From Bacteroidota bacterium (GTDB lineage: Bacteria > Bacteroidota > Bacteroidia > Chitinophagales > UBA2359): a DNA stretch of 7,257 bases. The notes under the pieces are model-generated. The model saw nothing but the letters and a program-made list of their open reading frames with translations. It was not told the DNA's origin and searched no databases. Location: contig JAHDCM010000194.1 of NCBI GenBank assembly GCA_020629895.1, positions 1 to 7,257 on the forward strand. Direction: 5' to 3'. The position numbers and the translations under genes were made by a program. Positions 1 through 7,056 of this stretch are shown piece after piece (positions within the stretch are counted from its first letter, which is position 1; each line of letters opens with the position of its first letter).

Positions 1-126
1 TACTCTACGTGCATTATTATCATTGATGTATCCCCACAAAAAAATTTGGCGATTTTCAAGAAAGTGCTGGCTCATTTGTTGAGCATCTGCAAACTTTTCT
101 AATATACTGTTAATTGGTAATTTCAT
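1..126 (-). CDS. Partial N-terminus of a ClpP-like protease (cut by window edge)
   Basis: This is a minus-strand reading frame that starts with ATG at 126 and stays open for 42 codons until it leaves the window at base 1. It begins MKLPINSILEKFADAQQ and contains FLENRQIFLWGYINDNNARR. The pattern of a basic residue, IFLWG, then a D/N-rich turn and small residues resembles the first beta-strand of ClpP-family serine proteases (typically RIIFLG..DD..AN), especially the divergent ClpP-like proteins I recall from Bacteroidota. The catalytic Ser-His-Asp residues would lie outside the window, so activity cannot be judged. The start lies 11 bases after the stop of the sigma-factor gene on the same strand, so the two are probably co-transcribed. 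The leader before the ATG is A-rich with no Shine-Dalgarno motif. That this is a gene start is well supported by context. The family name is an inference from one short motif. Confidence 0.55.
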   Translation of the reverse strand, partial: MKLPINSILEKFADAQQMSQHFLENRQIFLWGYINDNNARRV

Positions 127-137
127 TTTTATTGGTA

Positions 138-788
138 TTATATCATGACCGCTTCCACCTTTCCATAACAAGCGGATCGTTTTACAAGTTTAATTAAGTA
201 ATTGGGATCATAAGTAAATGCTAAATTGATATTGCGAGCATAAGCATAAGCATTTCCTCCCATTAAGTCTCGCAATCGTTTTCTGGCTCTGTATAATTTT
301 ATTTTCACATTACTTTCTGTTAAATCGCGCAGTTTGGCAATTTCGCGAACACTAAGATTTTGATAGTAAAAATCTTGAATAATTTGCTTTTGATGTAGTG
401 GTAAATTATCAATAGCTTTATTAATTTGATGTTGAAATCGTTCATGTTCAGCAGGCGTATATTCACATTCCTCTATTGCTCTATCTTCCAAATGCCCTTC
501 TAAAGGGGTCGTTTTATTTTTGTTGCGGCGTATAAAATTATGACAAACATTACGTACAATGCCTCCCATCCACGATTTGAAATTGGAGCGATTGCGTAAT
601 GAAGTTATATGCTTATATGCTTGTATAAAGGATTCTTGCACCAAGTCTTTTGCTAGTTCAGGGTCTCGCACTATTTTTTGAGCCTTGTATAAACAGTATT
701 CTTGGTGTAATTTCACCAATTGATTAAAGGCTTTTTTATCTCCTTGGAGAAAAGCATCAACTAGTGACTGAGAAGTGTTATTTTTCAT
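138..788 (-). CDS. ECF-type RNA polymerase sigma-70 factor
   Basis: This 216-residue protein should direct RNA polymerase to a specific set of promoters. Region 2 spans about residues 20-90: DPELAKDLVQESFIQAY (42-58) is the region 2.2 core-binding helix, and FKSWMGGIVRNVCHNFIRR (70-88) fits regions 2.3-2.4, which contact the -10 element. A charged linker (90-120) leads to region 4 at about 121-176, with the helix-turn-helix LSVREIAKLRDLTESNVKIK (145-164) followed by LYRARKRLRDL for the -35 element. Regions 1 and 3 are absent, as is usual for extracytoplasmic-function sigma factors. A tail of about 40 residues (177-216) follows region 4 and matches nothing I recognise; it is longer than in many family members. 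No anti-sigma gene is visible. The next gene in the same direction starts 11 bases downstream. The start at 788 is the only one that leaves a complete region 2 with a normal short N-terminus. Target genes and inducing signal are unknown. Confidence 0.93.
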   Translation of the reverse strand: MKNNTSQSLVDAFLQGDKKAFNQLVKLHQEYCLYKAQKIVRDPELAKDLVQESFIQAYKHITSLRNRSNFKSWMGGIVRNVCHNFIRRNKNKTTPLEGHLEDRAIEECEYTPAEHERFQHQINKAIDNLPLHQKQIIQDFYYQNLSVREIAKLRDLTESNVKIKLYRARKRLRDLMGGNAYAYARNINLAFTYDPNYLIKLVKRSACYGKVEAVMI

Positions 789-817
789 GCGGTATAAGTG
801 TTGAATTAGACAACCAA

Positions 818-825
818 TAAAGGTA
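818..825 (-). promoter_or_regulatory. Weak candidate -7 box for the sigma-factor gene
   Basis: Read on the minus strand this is TACCTTTA, a 7-of-8 match to the Bacteroidota TAnnTTTG box, about 30 bases before the sigma start codon. The nearest upstream TTG is about 25 bases away, longer than the usual spacing, so the assignment is tentative. No exact TAnnTTTG was found on the minus strand between 789 and 1480. Confidence 0.25.
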
Positions 826-1091
826 ACTTATAAGTAAAGGAATGAAGATTCAATAACTTTACATCATTCCCCAAAAAGGTGCGATGAAAAAAATAAGTGG
901 TGTAATAGCTAGTGGCCTAAACTTAAAAATGGTTACACTTTTATACAAAAAACAAGGAATATTGGTTGTAAAAATGAAAAAAAAATATTTTTCTACTTTT
1001 TTTTACTTCGCTGAAAGCCTTATAAAATAAGGGTTACAGCAGAAGCCTAATATTATACACATTGTTATTTATCATCTGGTTAATGTTTAAT

Positions 1092-1122
1092 TTGGTATAA
1101 TATCAAAAGAGTTATAAATTTG
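1092..1122 (+). promoter_or_regulatory. Candidate Bacteroidota promoter with no adjacent gene
   Basis: TTG at 1092-1094 and an exact TAnnTTTG box (TAAATTTG) at 1115-1122 are separated by 20 bases, which fits the -33/-7 spacing of Bacteroidota primary sigma promoters. The predicted start is near 1129. The next gene begins at 1481, so this promoter would give either a leader of about 350 nt or a separate short RNA. The motif can arise by chance in AT-rich DNA. Confidence 0.4.
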
Positions 1123-1424
1123 CGTCTCAAAACAAGCATGTTATACAATAATAAGTGTAAAACATAACGTTTATATAAGGATTTAACCCTTTCTAATTTA
1201 TTGATAAAAAAACCATTACTAGTTATCTTATTTCATAATAAAGCGATCCATCCAATCCTTATGTACTATTTCTTTACTGCTTAGTTTACCCTTTTTTATT
1301 GTACACATTCACGCTGATAATCAAGTTATTACAACTTATCATCAGTCTTCTTAGTTTAAGTTTACTAGTTGCATATTACATTTCGTTTTTTGCTCACTTT
1401 CAGTAATTCTTCAAACTAGAGGGA

Positions 1425-1432
1425 TAATTTTG
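1425..1432 (+). promoter_or_regulatory. Candidate -7 box for the glucosaminidase gene
   Basis: TAATTTTG is an exact match to TAnnTTTG and lies 48 bases before the ATG at 1481, giving a predicted start near 1439 and a leader of about 40 nt. No good TTG -33 element is seen at the expected distance (around 1402-1405), so the promoter may be weak or rely on another factor. Confidence 0.45.
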
Positions 1433-1480
1433 CATGCCTATTTCACATCAAAAATTAACTGTTAACTAACCATATAAACT

Positions 1481-2977
1481 ATGTTGAAATTGAATTGGTT
1501 AGGTGGTTTACTATGCCTTGTTGGGATAGTGATAGGCCTAACTTCTGCCAAAAAAAACAATAGTGTAAAAAACTATATCAACAAATACCATCAAGTTGCT
1601 GTCTCTGAAATGAAACGCTCTGGTATTCCTGCCAGTATTACACTAGCTCAAGGTATCCTCGAATCAAGTAGTGGAGGAAGTTATTTAACCCGAAAAGCAA
1701 ACAATCACTTTGGCATTAAGTGTCATAGTAGCTGGAAAGGTAAACGAGTATATGCCAAAGATGACCGAAAAGATGACTGTTTCAGGCATTATGGTAGTGC
1801 TAAAGAATCGTTTAAAGATCATACCAACTTTCTTGTGCGAAATAGTCGTTATAACTTCTTATTTAAAGCCAAAAACAGTAATTATAAATTTTGGGCTGAA
1901 GGGTTAAGAAAAGCAGGATACGCTACTGATAAAAAATATGCCAAAAGTCTTATCGCTGTAATTAAACGATATGATCTTGCTAAGTATGATGAATGGTTGA
2001 AAAAAAACAAGGTTTCAAAGCCTAAAGTTGCCAGTTCCTCTAACAAAACATCAAGTACTAAAACAAAGACACCTCCTCCTTCTAAAAAGACAACTACTAG
2101 CAAGCCTAAAACACCTGCACCCAAAAAGGCAATCATCACCAAAGTATCCGTAGAAGTAAAGAATGGCACTAAAACCTGTAAATTTGATAAAGATGTCAGC
2201 TTGAAACAAGTGGCGGCAGTCTTCAAATTGACAGACAAAGAGATTGCTACTTTTAATAGCTGGAAAACATCCGACATTGTGCAGGCGGGAACCACTGTTA
2301 AACTACAACACCCAAAAGAAAAACTTCCTTTTTGGAAACAGTTGAGTGATATCGGTGCTTGGGCCAATCTTTATGGGATTAAGGATAAGCTTTTGGGTAA
2401 GAAAGAATCACAAAAAGAACCCATTGTTTTTGAGGTTTCTCTCACAGAAGATACGGCTACCAAAACAGGTAATTCGTCTAAAAAGAAAGAGAAAAAGACT
2501 TCTGATAAAGGAGAGAAGAAAGTAACTGAAAAAACAGTTCCTAAAGCGGCAACACCACCCAAGCCTAGTAAAAAAGCAGCTACTCAAAAGACTGTTCAGA
2601 AGGAAAAAAAGAAAGAGGTTGTAAAAACCAAAACAACGAAAAATAGTACTAGTAAAAGTACTACGACTGACCAACAACCCCAAACAGCTAAAAAAGAAAC
2701 GGAAAAAACAACAAGCAGCAAACCTAAAACCAATACTAAAGAGGAGCCTAAAACGGCTAAGAAAGAAGAAGCTAAAGGTAAAAAAGAAAAAAAGGTTGCT
2801 ACAAAACTAACCCGTGTTCAATTTAAAGCGAAAACTAAAATTCATACCGTAAAGGCGGGCGAAAACTTATACCGTATTGCACGTAAATATGGAATGACAG
2901 TCAAACAATTGAAAGCCAATAATCAACTTACTAGCAATAAACTCGATATCAACCAAAAACTAACCGTCAATATCTAA
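1481..2977 (+). CDS. Secreted glucosaminidase (GH73-type) with C-terminal LysM domain
   Basis: This 498-residue protein is predicted to cleave N-acetylglucosaminyl bonds in peptidoglycan. Residues 6-20 form a hydrophobic export segment, with a possible cleavage near TSA (21-23). The glucosaminidase domain covers about 30-175: SGIPASITLAQGILESSSG (47-65) holds the expected catalytic glutamate, E61, and NNHFGIKC (74-81) and GYATDKKYA (146-154) are typical of the family. Residues 178-216 are a Pro/Thr/Lys/Ser linker. Residues 217-277 resemble a degenerate LysM repeat (DVSLKQVAAVFKLTDKEIATFN). Residues 330-445 are a second, strongly basic Lys/Thr/Ser/Glu linker. A clear LysM domain closes the protein (HTVKAGENLYRIARKYGMTV, 455-474), and should bind wall glycan. 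The gene is preceded by a candidate promoter and closed by its own terminator, so it is probably monocistronic. The cell-wall role is firm for the family; whether it serves division, growth or lysis cannot be told. Confidence 0.93.
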   Translation: MLKLNWLGGLLCLVGIVIGLTSAKKNNSVKNYINKYHQVAVSEMKRSGIPASITLAQGILESSSGGSYLTRKANNHFGIKCHSSWKGKRVYAKDDRKDDCFRHYGSAKESFKDHTNFLVRNSRYNFLFKAKNSNYKFWAEGLRKAGYATDKKYAKSLIAVIKRYDLAKYDEWLKKNKVSKPKVASSSNKTSSTKTKTPPPSKKTTTSKPKTPAPKKAIITKVSVEVKNGTKTCKFDKDVSLKQVAAVFKLTDKEIATFNSWKTSDIVQAGTTVKLQHPKEKLPFWKQLSDIGAWANLYGIKDKLLGKKESQKEPIVFEVSLTEDTATKTGNSSKKKEKKTSDKGEKKVTEKTVPKAATPPKPSKKAATQKTVQKEKKKEVVKTKTTKNSTSKSTTTDQQPQTAKKETEKTTSSKPKTNTKEEPKTAKKEEAKGKKEKKVATKLTRVQFKAKTKIHTVKAGENLYRIARKYGMTVKQLKANNQLTSNKLDINQKLTVNI

Positions 2978-3000
2978 AAGAGTAAACTACTGTTCTCCTA

Positions 3001-3040
3001 AAATCCCTCAATGTACACTACATTGGGGGATTTGCTTTTT
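3001..3040 (+). terminator. Rho-independent terminator after the glucosaminidase gene
   Basis: AAATCCCTCAATGTA (3001-3015) and TACATTGGGGGATTT (3019-3033) form a 15-bp stem with one G-U wobble around the 3-nt loop CAC, followed by GC and five T residues (3036-3040). It begins 23 bases after the stop codon. The A run is weak on the other side, so it most likely acts on plus-strand transcripts. Confidence 0.87.
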
Positions 3041-3165
3041 ATACACATAGTAATCAGCTTAATTAAATGTATGCTGGATTCCTGTTTCCTGCAATATGAA
3101 AACTTTAGGCAAATCCTTATCTTTAGGCTTTTAAAAAATAATCGTTTTCAACAAATATTAACACT

Positions 3166-3417
3166 ATGGAAATCAGCGATAGAATAAAGGGCATCATTAC
3201 CCTTAGCATGTTTGCCTTAATAGGCATGGTATTATGCATGTTTATCACCGCTATTTACACCCGCAACCAAGCCGACTGGATGATGGTCTTACTCCCTGGC
3301 TTTCTCTTCATCAAAAGCAATGCAATGGCCACCTTAGCAACCCTTATCAACTTATACATCTATGCGATGATTGCGGTCTTATTTGGTGGTGTCATTTACA
3401 GTAAAATAAAAAAATAA
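3166..3417 (+). CDS. Small hypothetical membrane protein
   Basis: I do not recognise this 83-residue protein. It has two long hydrophobic segments, about residues 10-30 (ITLSMFALIGMVLCMFITAI) and about 56-78 (TLATLINLYIYAMIAVLFGGVIY). A shorter hydrophobic patch at 40-49 precedes the loop residues KSNAM. The C-terminus is basic (SKIKK), which would place it in the cytoplasm under the positive-inside rule. The start is the first ATG in the frame after the upstream terminator, with an A/T-rich leader and no Shine-Dalgarno motif. The stop lies 40 bases before the large secreted protein, with no terminator or promoter box visible between them, so the two may share a transcript. Reasons to think it is real are the codon-like composition, the clean two-helix pattern and the lack of a better frame on either strand. 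Function is unknown. Confidence 0.72.
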   Translation: MEISDRIKGIITLSMFALIGMVLCMFITAIYTRNQADWMMVLLPGFLFIKSNAMATLATLINLYIYAMIAVLFGGVIYSKIKK

Positions 3418-3457
3418 GCCTTCTTCTTTTTCTATCATCCGTCTTCAACCTTTTACC

Positions 3458-6400
3458 ATGCAAAAGCAATTACCCTTTATTTCCCTTCTGAGTTTTTTTC
3501 TTGCTTACAACCTTCAGCTTAGTCTTGCTCAAGATACCATTGTCGTACAAACGTTCACCTACGACTCCACTAGTCGAAGTGCCACTTTTGCATTTCCAGA
3601 ACTAGATGGCACCAGCTACTCAAAAGTCCTACTAGAGTATAGTATGCGTTGTCATGATGCCATCGCTGGAGGTTCGGGCAATGTTGGTTGTTATGAATGG
3701 GACTATACTTGTAATACAGTCATTACCGACCCTAGTCGTACTGACTCAACGCGTGCTACTCATCCCTCGCATACTATTTCCAATTTTAGTGGCGACGAAT
3801 TTGAATATGTAAGTAGCCCCACCTACACAAGTTATCAATACACACAAAAAGAGGTAACAGTTAGTGATAATAGTAATTCCAACTTTAAGCAAATGGGGAT
3901 GGGGAATGCTCCACTAAGCGCACCATTTGGCACCACCGCTTTATCAGGAAAAACACAATTCATTTGGCGTGCCGATGAACTTGCCGCAGCAGGTATCGAA
4001 CAAGGAAGTATATCAGGAATCAAATTATGGACACAAGCAATGGGAAGTGAAGTGCGTTTCTTAAAAGTCAAAATGCAACATACTTCGCTTACACAGCTAA
4101 ATCCTAATGAACCTATTTTAGACGGTTTTCAAGAAGTATATTTTAGAGATGTACAATTACAAGATATAGGAGAACAGCAACTCAACTTCTATGCTCCTTT
4201 TACTTATAATGGCACTGATAATTTACTGCTTGAATTCGACTTCAGCAATCTCCAAACAAGTGCCGACAATTTACTAGAAAGCGAACAAACACTGTTCATT
4301 GCTGGTATTCAAAGCCAACATACCGACTATGCACTCACATTTAATGGCGCACAACAACTATCGCTTGGCAATACAGGTTTTTCACAGGTTGTTGACGAGA
4401 TAAGCATCTCTTTTTGGTCAAATGGCTCTACGACAGGTTTACCTTCCAATAGCACCGTTTTTGAAGGTACCGATGCGAGTAATCGTCGGCAAGTAAATGT
4501 ACACCTTCCCTGGGGTAATGAGCGCATTTATTGGGATTGTGGAAATGATGGTAGTGGATATGACCGCATCGAAAAAGCCGCTAATCTTGCTGATTATGCG
4601 GGACAATGGAACCACTGGGCTTTTACCAAAAATGCCACCAAAGGCAGCATGAAAATTTATCTTAATGGAGAATTGTGGCATGAAGGAAGCGATAAATTCC
4701 GCAAAATAGATTTACAAGCCCTTGACTTAGGAGGCTCGCTCACTGGTGGGAGTATTTATCATGGCATGGTCGATGAATTCCAAGTTTGGAGCAAAGAACT
4801 AGATGGCGAAACCATCCGCAATTGGATGCACCAACAATTAGATAGTTCACACCCCGCTTATGACCACCTCGTTTCCTATTATCAATTCAATGAAACCGAA
4901 GGAAACACCATGCAAGATGCATCCAGCAATCGAGCGCAAGCTACCATGCAAGGCCCTGTATTACGTCATCGGTTTAAAGGAGAAGAATTATTCACCAACT
5001 TCAAAGCGATTCTACAACGTCCCAATATCGCATTTGAAACAGGCTTGGTAAGTTTAGAATCAGCAGATATTTCTGTGGTAGAGGAAGTACAAAACCCTTC
5101 TCATCAAGTCATTTCTTATGCTGTAACGCCCGCCAACGACATCATAGGAGTAGATACCATCCTAACTTGGCAGGCAGGCCATACCTACCTCATTCATGTA
5201 GCCGATGGAAATATCATTGATTCCACTTATCATGCCCCCGAAAACGCCATTACTCCTACCAATCTGACCTACTATATCGAAGATGATGCCATGCGCTTCG
5301 AATTACTCTCTTTCATTACTCCCTACGGAAACGGTCTCGATCTAGGCCCGAATGGGAAAATGTGGACTTTTGAAGTCACCGACTTTTTGCCCATTTTAAA
5401 TGGTGAGAAAAAATTATCTATCGAAGGACGTGGGAACTACCAAGAAGAAATGGATTTGCGTTTTCTATTTATAAAAGGAACGCCAACCCGTGAGGTCATA
5501 GATATTCAACAAGTATGGCCCATCACCCCCGCCAGCCAAATCTGGTCAGGACGTAGTTTTCAAGGAATTGTCGATGATCGTACTTTCGAACCAAGAGAAG
5601 TACCTCTTTTAGCAGACGAAGGAAGTATGTATAAAGTACGAGTCGCTATGACAGGACACGGACAAAATGGCGAATTTGTACCACAAACACATTATATTGA
5701 TCTCAACAACAACACACAACGATTTGAATGGCTCGGACTCAAAAAATGTGGTAATATACCCGTTTATCCACAAGGAGGAACCTGGCTTTTTGATCGTGCA
5801 GGTTGGTGTCCTGGTGATCCGACCGATGTACAAGAATTTGAACTCAGTCCCCATGTACAAGCAGGTGAAACCATTACCCTCGACTATGGCATCTACGAAG
5901 ACCCCGCCTATATGGACGCTGCCGATTTCCGTACCTCTGTACAATTAGTCACCTACGGGCCGCCCAATTTCACCAACGATATTGAAATCGTAGAGGTAAA
6001 ACGTCCTTCCAATCGAGTAGAATATGCTCGTATCAATCCCGCCTGTAATAATCCCATTATTACCGTCCGCAATAATGGTACAGAAGAAGTAAAATTCTTG
6101 GAAATTCGTTATGGTATTAAGGGCGATACGGAAGGATTCGATTTCTGGGCAGGCGATCTAAAATTCCTCGAAACTGCCGAAATTGAACTCCCTACAAGCG
6201 ACTACCAATTCTGGAATACCGACATTGAAAATCCTGTATTTTGGGTGCAAGTGATTGACCCTAAAGATCAAAATCCACAAAATGACCGATACGAATCACC
6301 TTTCACCCTTGCCGACCAATATAACGAAAACGTATATATCAACCTACGCACCAATAACCGCCCCGAAGAAAACAGCTACCAATTGCGCAACCACTCTGGG

Positions 6401-6940
6401 AATGTTATTTTTGAACGTAAAAATATGGATGCAGCCACTCGCTATAACGATGAAATAGAAATTACACAAGGCTGCTACTCCATCTACCTACAAGATACAG
6501 GCGAAGACGGACTAGACTTCTGGTATTGGGGGCAAATTGGTATCAATGTAGGCACTGGAAATTTTGAACTCCGCCGAGAAAACGGCTCCCCTATCAAACA
6601 ATTTAATCCTGATTTTGGAAGCAGTATCAGCTATGACTTTGCTGTCTATCCTGATTCCGTAGGTACCGCCCTTGAAGATGACTTAGGCTATCGCATTTTC
6701 TCTACTTATCCCAATCCAAGTGATGGCATTTTCCAAGTCGAATTACAAGGATTCACCACCAAGCAACTAAGCCTCGAAGTTTACGACCTACTCGGTAAAC
6801 AAATCTATCAAAAGTCGCTAACGCCACAACTTAGTCATCAAGAAAACATCAACCTAAGCCAATACCCAACAGGTATCTATATTCTAAAACTGAATGACGG
6901 CAAACGTATTTGGAAGAAACAACTAATAATCAATAACTAA
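3458..6940 (+). CDS. Secreted PNGase F-like protein with inserted LamG domain and T9SS sorting domain
   Basis: This 1160-residue protein is exported through a signal peptide (1-24, cleavage near LSLA/Q). Residues 26-100 match the start of the PNGase F N-terminal domain, with FAFP (44-47), C65, C78 and the EWD motif (80-82). The same domain resumes at about 608: FELLSFITPYGNGLDLG (614-630), EVTDFLPILNG (639-649) and GTPTREVIDIQQVW (674-687). The C-terminal PNGase F domain covers about 700-835, with TGHGQNGEF (732-740) and PQGGTWLFDRAGWCPG (771-786). Between the two halves lie a beta-rich segment (about 120-285) like those in Bacteroidota surface proteins, a LamG/concanavalin-like domain (about 290-500) and an unassigned stretch (500-605). 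D82 and E739 align with PNGase F D60 and E206; the E118 position is R658. A CARDB-like region (about 840-950), a further beta-domain with GEDGLDFWYWG (1015-1025) and a type A sorting domain (YPNPSDG, 1084-1090) complete it. Release of N-glycans from glycoproteins is plausible but unproven; it could instead be a glycan-binding surface protein. Confidence 0.93.
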   Translation: MQKQLPFISLLSFFLAYNLQLSLAQDTIVVQTFTYDSTSRSATFAFPELDGTSYSKVLLEYSMRCHDAIAGGSGNVGCYEWDYTCNTVITDPSRTDSTRATHPSHTISNFSGDEFEYVSSPTYTSYQYTQKEVTVSDNSNSNFKQMGMGNAPLSAPFGTTALSGKTQFIWRADELAAAGIEQGSISGIKLWTQAMGSEVRFLKVKMQHTSLTQLNPNEPILDGFQEVYFRDVQLQDIGEQQLNFYAPFTYNGTDNLLLEFDFSNLQTSADNLLESEQTLFIAGIQSQHTDYALTFNGAQQLSLGNTGFSQVVDEISISFWSNGSTTGLPSNSTVFEGTDASNRRQVNVHLPWGNERIYWDCGNDGSGYDRIEKAANLADYAGQWNHWAFTKNATKGSMKIYLNGELWHEGSDKFRKIDLQALDLGGSLTGGSIYHGMVDEFQVWSKELDGETIRNWMHQQLDSSHPAYDHLVSYYQFNETEGNTMQDASSNRAQATMQGPVLRHRFKGEELFTNFKAILQRPNIAFETGLVSLESADISVVEEVQNPSHQVISYAVTPANDIIGVDTILTWQAGHTYLIHVADGNIIDSTYHAPENAITPTNLTYYIEDDAMRFELLSFITPYGNGLDLGPNGKMWTFEVTDFLPILNGEKKLSIEGRGNYQEEMDLRFLFIKGTPTREVIDIQQVWPITPASQIWSGRSFQGIVDDRTFEPREVPLLADEGSMYKVRVAMTGHGQNGEFVPQTHYIDLNNNTQRFEWLGLKKCGNIPVYPQGGTWLFDRAGWCPGDPTDVQEFELSPHVQAGETITLDYGIYEDPAYMDAADFRTSVQLVTYGPPNFTNDIEIVEVKRPSNRVEYARINPACNNPIITVRNNGTEEVKFLEIRYGIKGDTEGFDFWAGDLKFLETAEIELPTSDYQFWNTDIENPVFWVQVIDPKDQNPQNDRYESPFTLADQYNENVYINLRTNNRPEENSYQLRNHSGNVIFERKNMDAATRYNDEIEITQGCYSIYLQDTGEDGLDFWYWGQIGINVGTGNFELRRENGSPIKQFNPDFGSSISYDFAVYPDSVGTALEDDLGYRIFSTYPNPSDGIFQVELQGFTTKQLSLEVYDLLGKQIYQKSLTPQLSHQENINLSQYPTGIYILKLNDGKRIWKKQLIINN

Positions 6941-6944
6941 CACA

Positions 6945-6994
6945 TACACAAATTCCAACAACTTTCCCCTATTAAATTTGGAACGCTTTGTGTA
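6945..6994 (+). terminator. Imperfect hairpin after the PNGase F-like gene, possible weak terminator
   Basis: TACACAAA (6945-6952) pairs with TTTGTGTA (6987-6994), and TTCCAA (6953-6958) with TTGGAA (6978-6983). A CGC bulge and a 19-nt loop interrupt the stem. It begins a few bases after the stop codon. The stem is AT-rich and the nearest T run (7012-7018) is 17 bases further on, so it does not fit a standard intrinsic terminator and may instead protect the transcript's 3' end. Confidence 0.35.
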
Positions 6995-7016
6995 CCCATA
7001 CCTTCTAAAGCTTTTT

Positions 7017-7049
7017 TTGTCAAAATAACGTCATTATTTTGTATATTTG
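7017..7049 (+). promoter_or_regulatory. Candidate Bacteroidota promoter directly before the structured element
   Basis: TATATTTG at 7042-7049 is an exact TAnnTTTG box, with TTG at 7017-7019 some 22 bases upstream, at the long end of normal spacing. The predicted start is near 7056, one base before the first arm of the hairpin at 7057. No protein gene follows within the window. The last base of the box is also the first G of the repeat element, so the match may be part of the repeat rather than an independent promoter. Confidence 0.45.
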
Positions 7050-7056
7050 GGCGTGT

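Larger units (their letters stand above)
789..1480. other. Gene-free divergent intergenic region, about 690 bp
   Basis: This AT-rich stretch separates the minus-strand sigma gene from the plus-strand wall hydrolase. I find no RNA gene and no convincing protein gene. The longest plus-strand open frame I read begins at 884 and has 48 codons (ends 1030). It has an AAAGG motif before the ATG, but its product is a basic, unrecognisable peptide and homopolymeric A and T runs dominate its second half, so I do not call it a gene. The region does hold two exact TAnnTTTG boxes on the plus strand (1115-1122 and 1425-1432) and a weaker one on the minus strand (818-825). The size is large for a region needing only two promoters. 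Confidence 0.6.

Noticed and set aside
884..1030. 48-codon plus-strand open frame with an AAAGG motif before its ATG
   Set aside because: The product is unrecognisable and much of it is encoded by A and T homopolymer runs. A frame this short is expected by chance in DNA this AT-rich, and no promoter box stands directly before it.
1310..1347. Loose inverted repeat TGATAA/TTATCA in the intergenic region
   Set aside because: It has only about six base pairs, all but weak A-T, with a 15-nt loop and no flanking T run. This is within chance for AT-rich DNA.
1882..2367. 161-codon minus-strand open frame
   Set aside because: It lies wholly inside the glucosaminidase gene on the opposite strand. Its Leu/Val/Phe-rich product is simply the antisense of the Lys/Thr-rich linkers. 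The plus-strand frame has recognisable domains.
3096..3134. 12-codon frame (MKTLGKSLSLGF) upstream of the small membrane protein, with CTTTAGGC repeated at 3103 and 3121
   Set aside because: It is too short to separate from chance. There is no attenuator-like hairpin nearby and no run of a regulatory amino acid. The 8-base direct repeat explains the repeated Leu-Gly codons.
5609..5944. 111-codon minus-strand frame and a 93-codon plus-strand frame overlapping it
   Set aside because: Both overlap the best-conserved part of the PNGase F C-terminal domain in another frame. Neither product shows a known motif.
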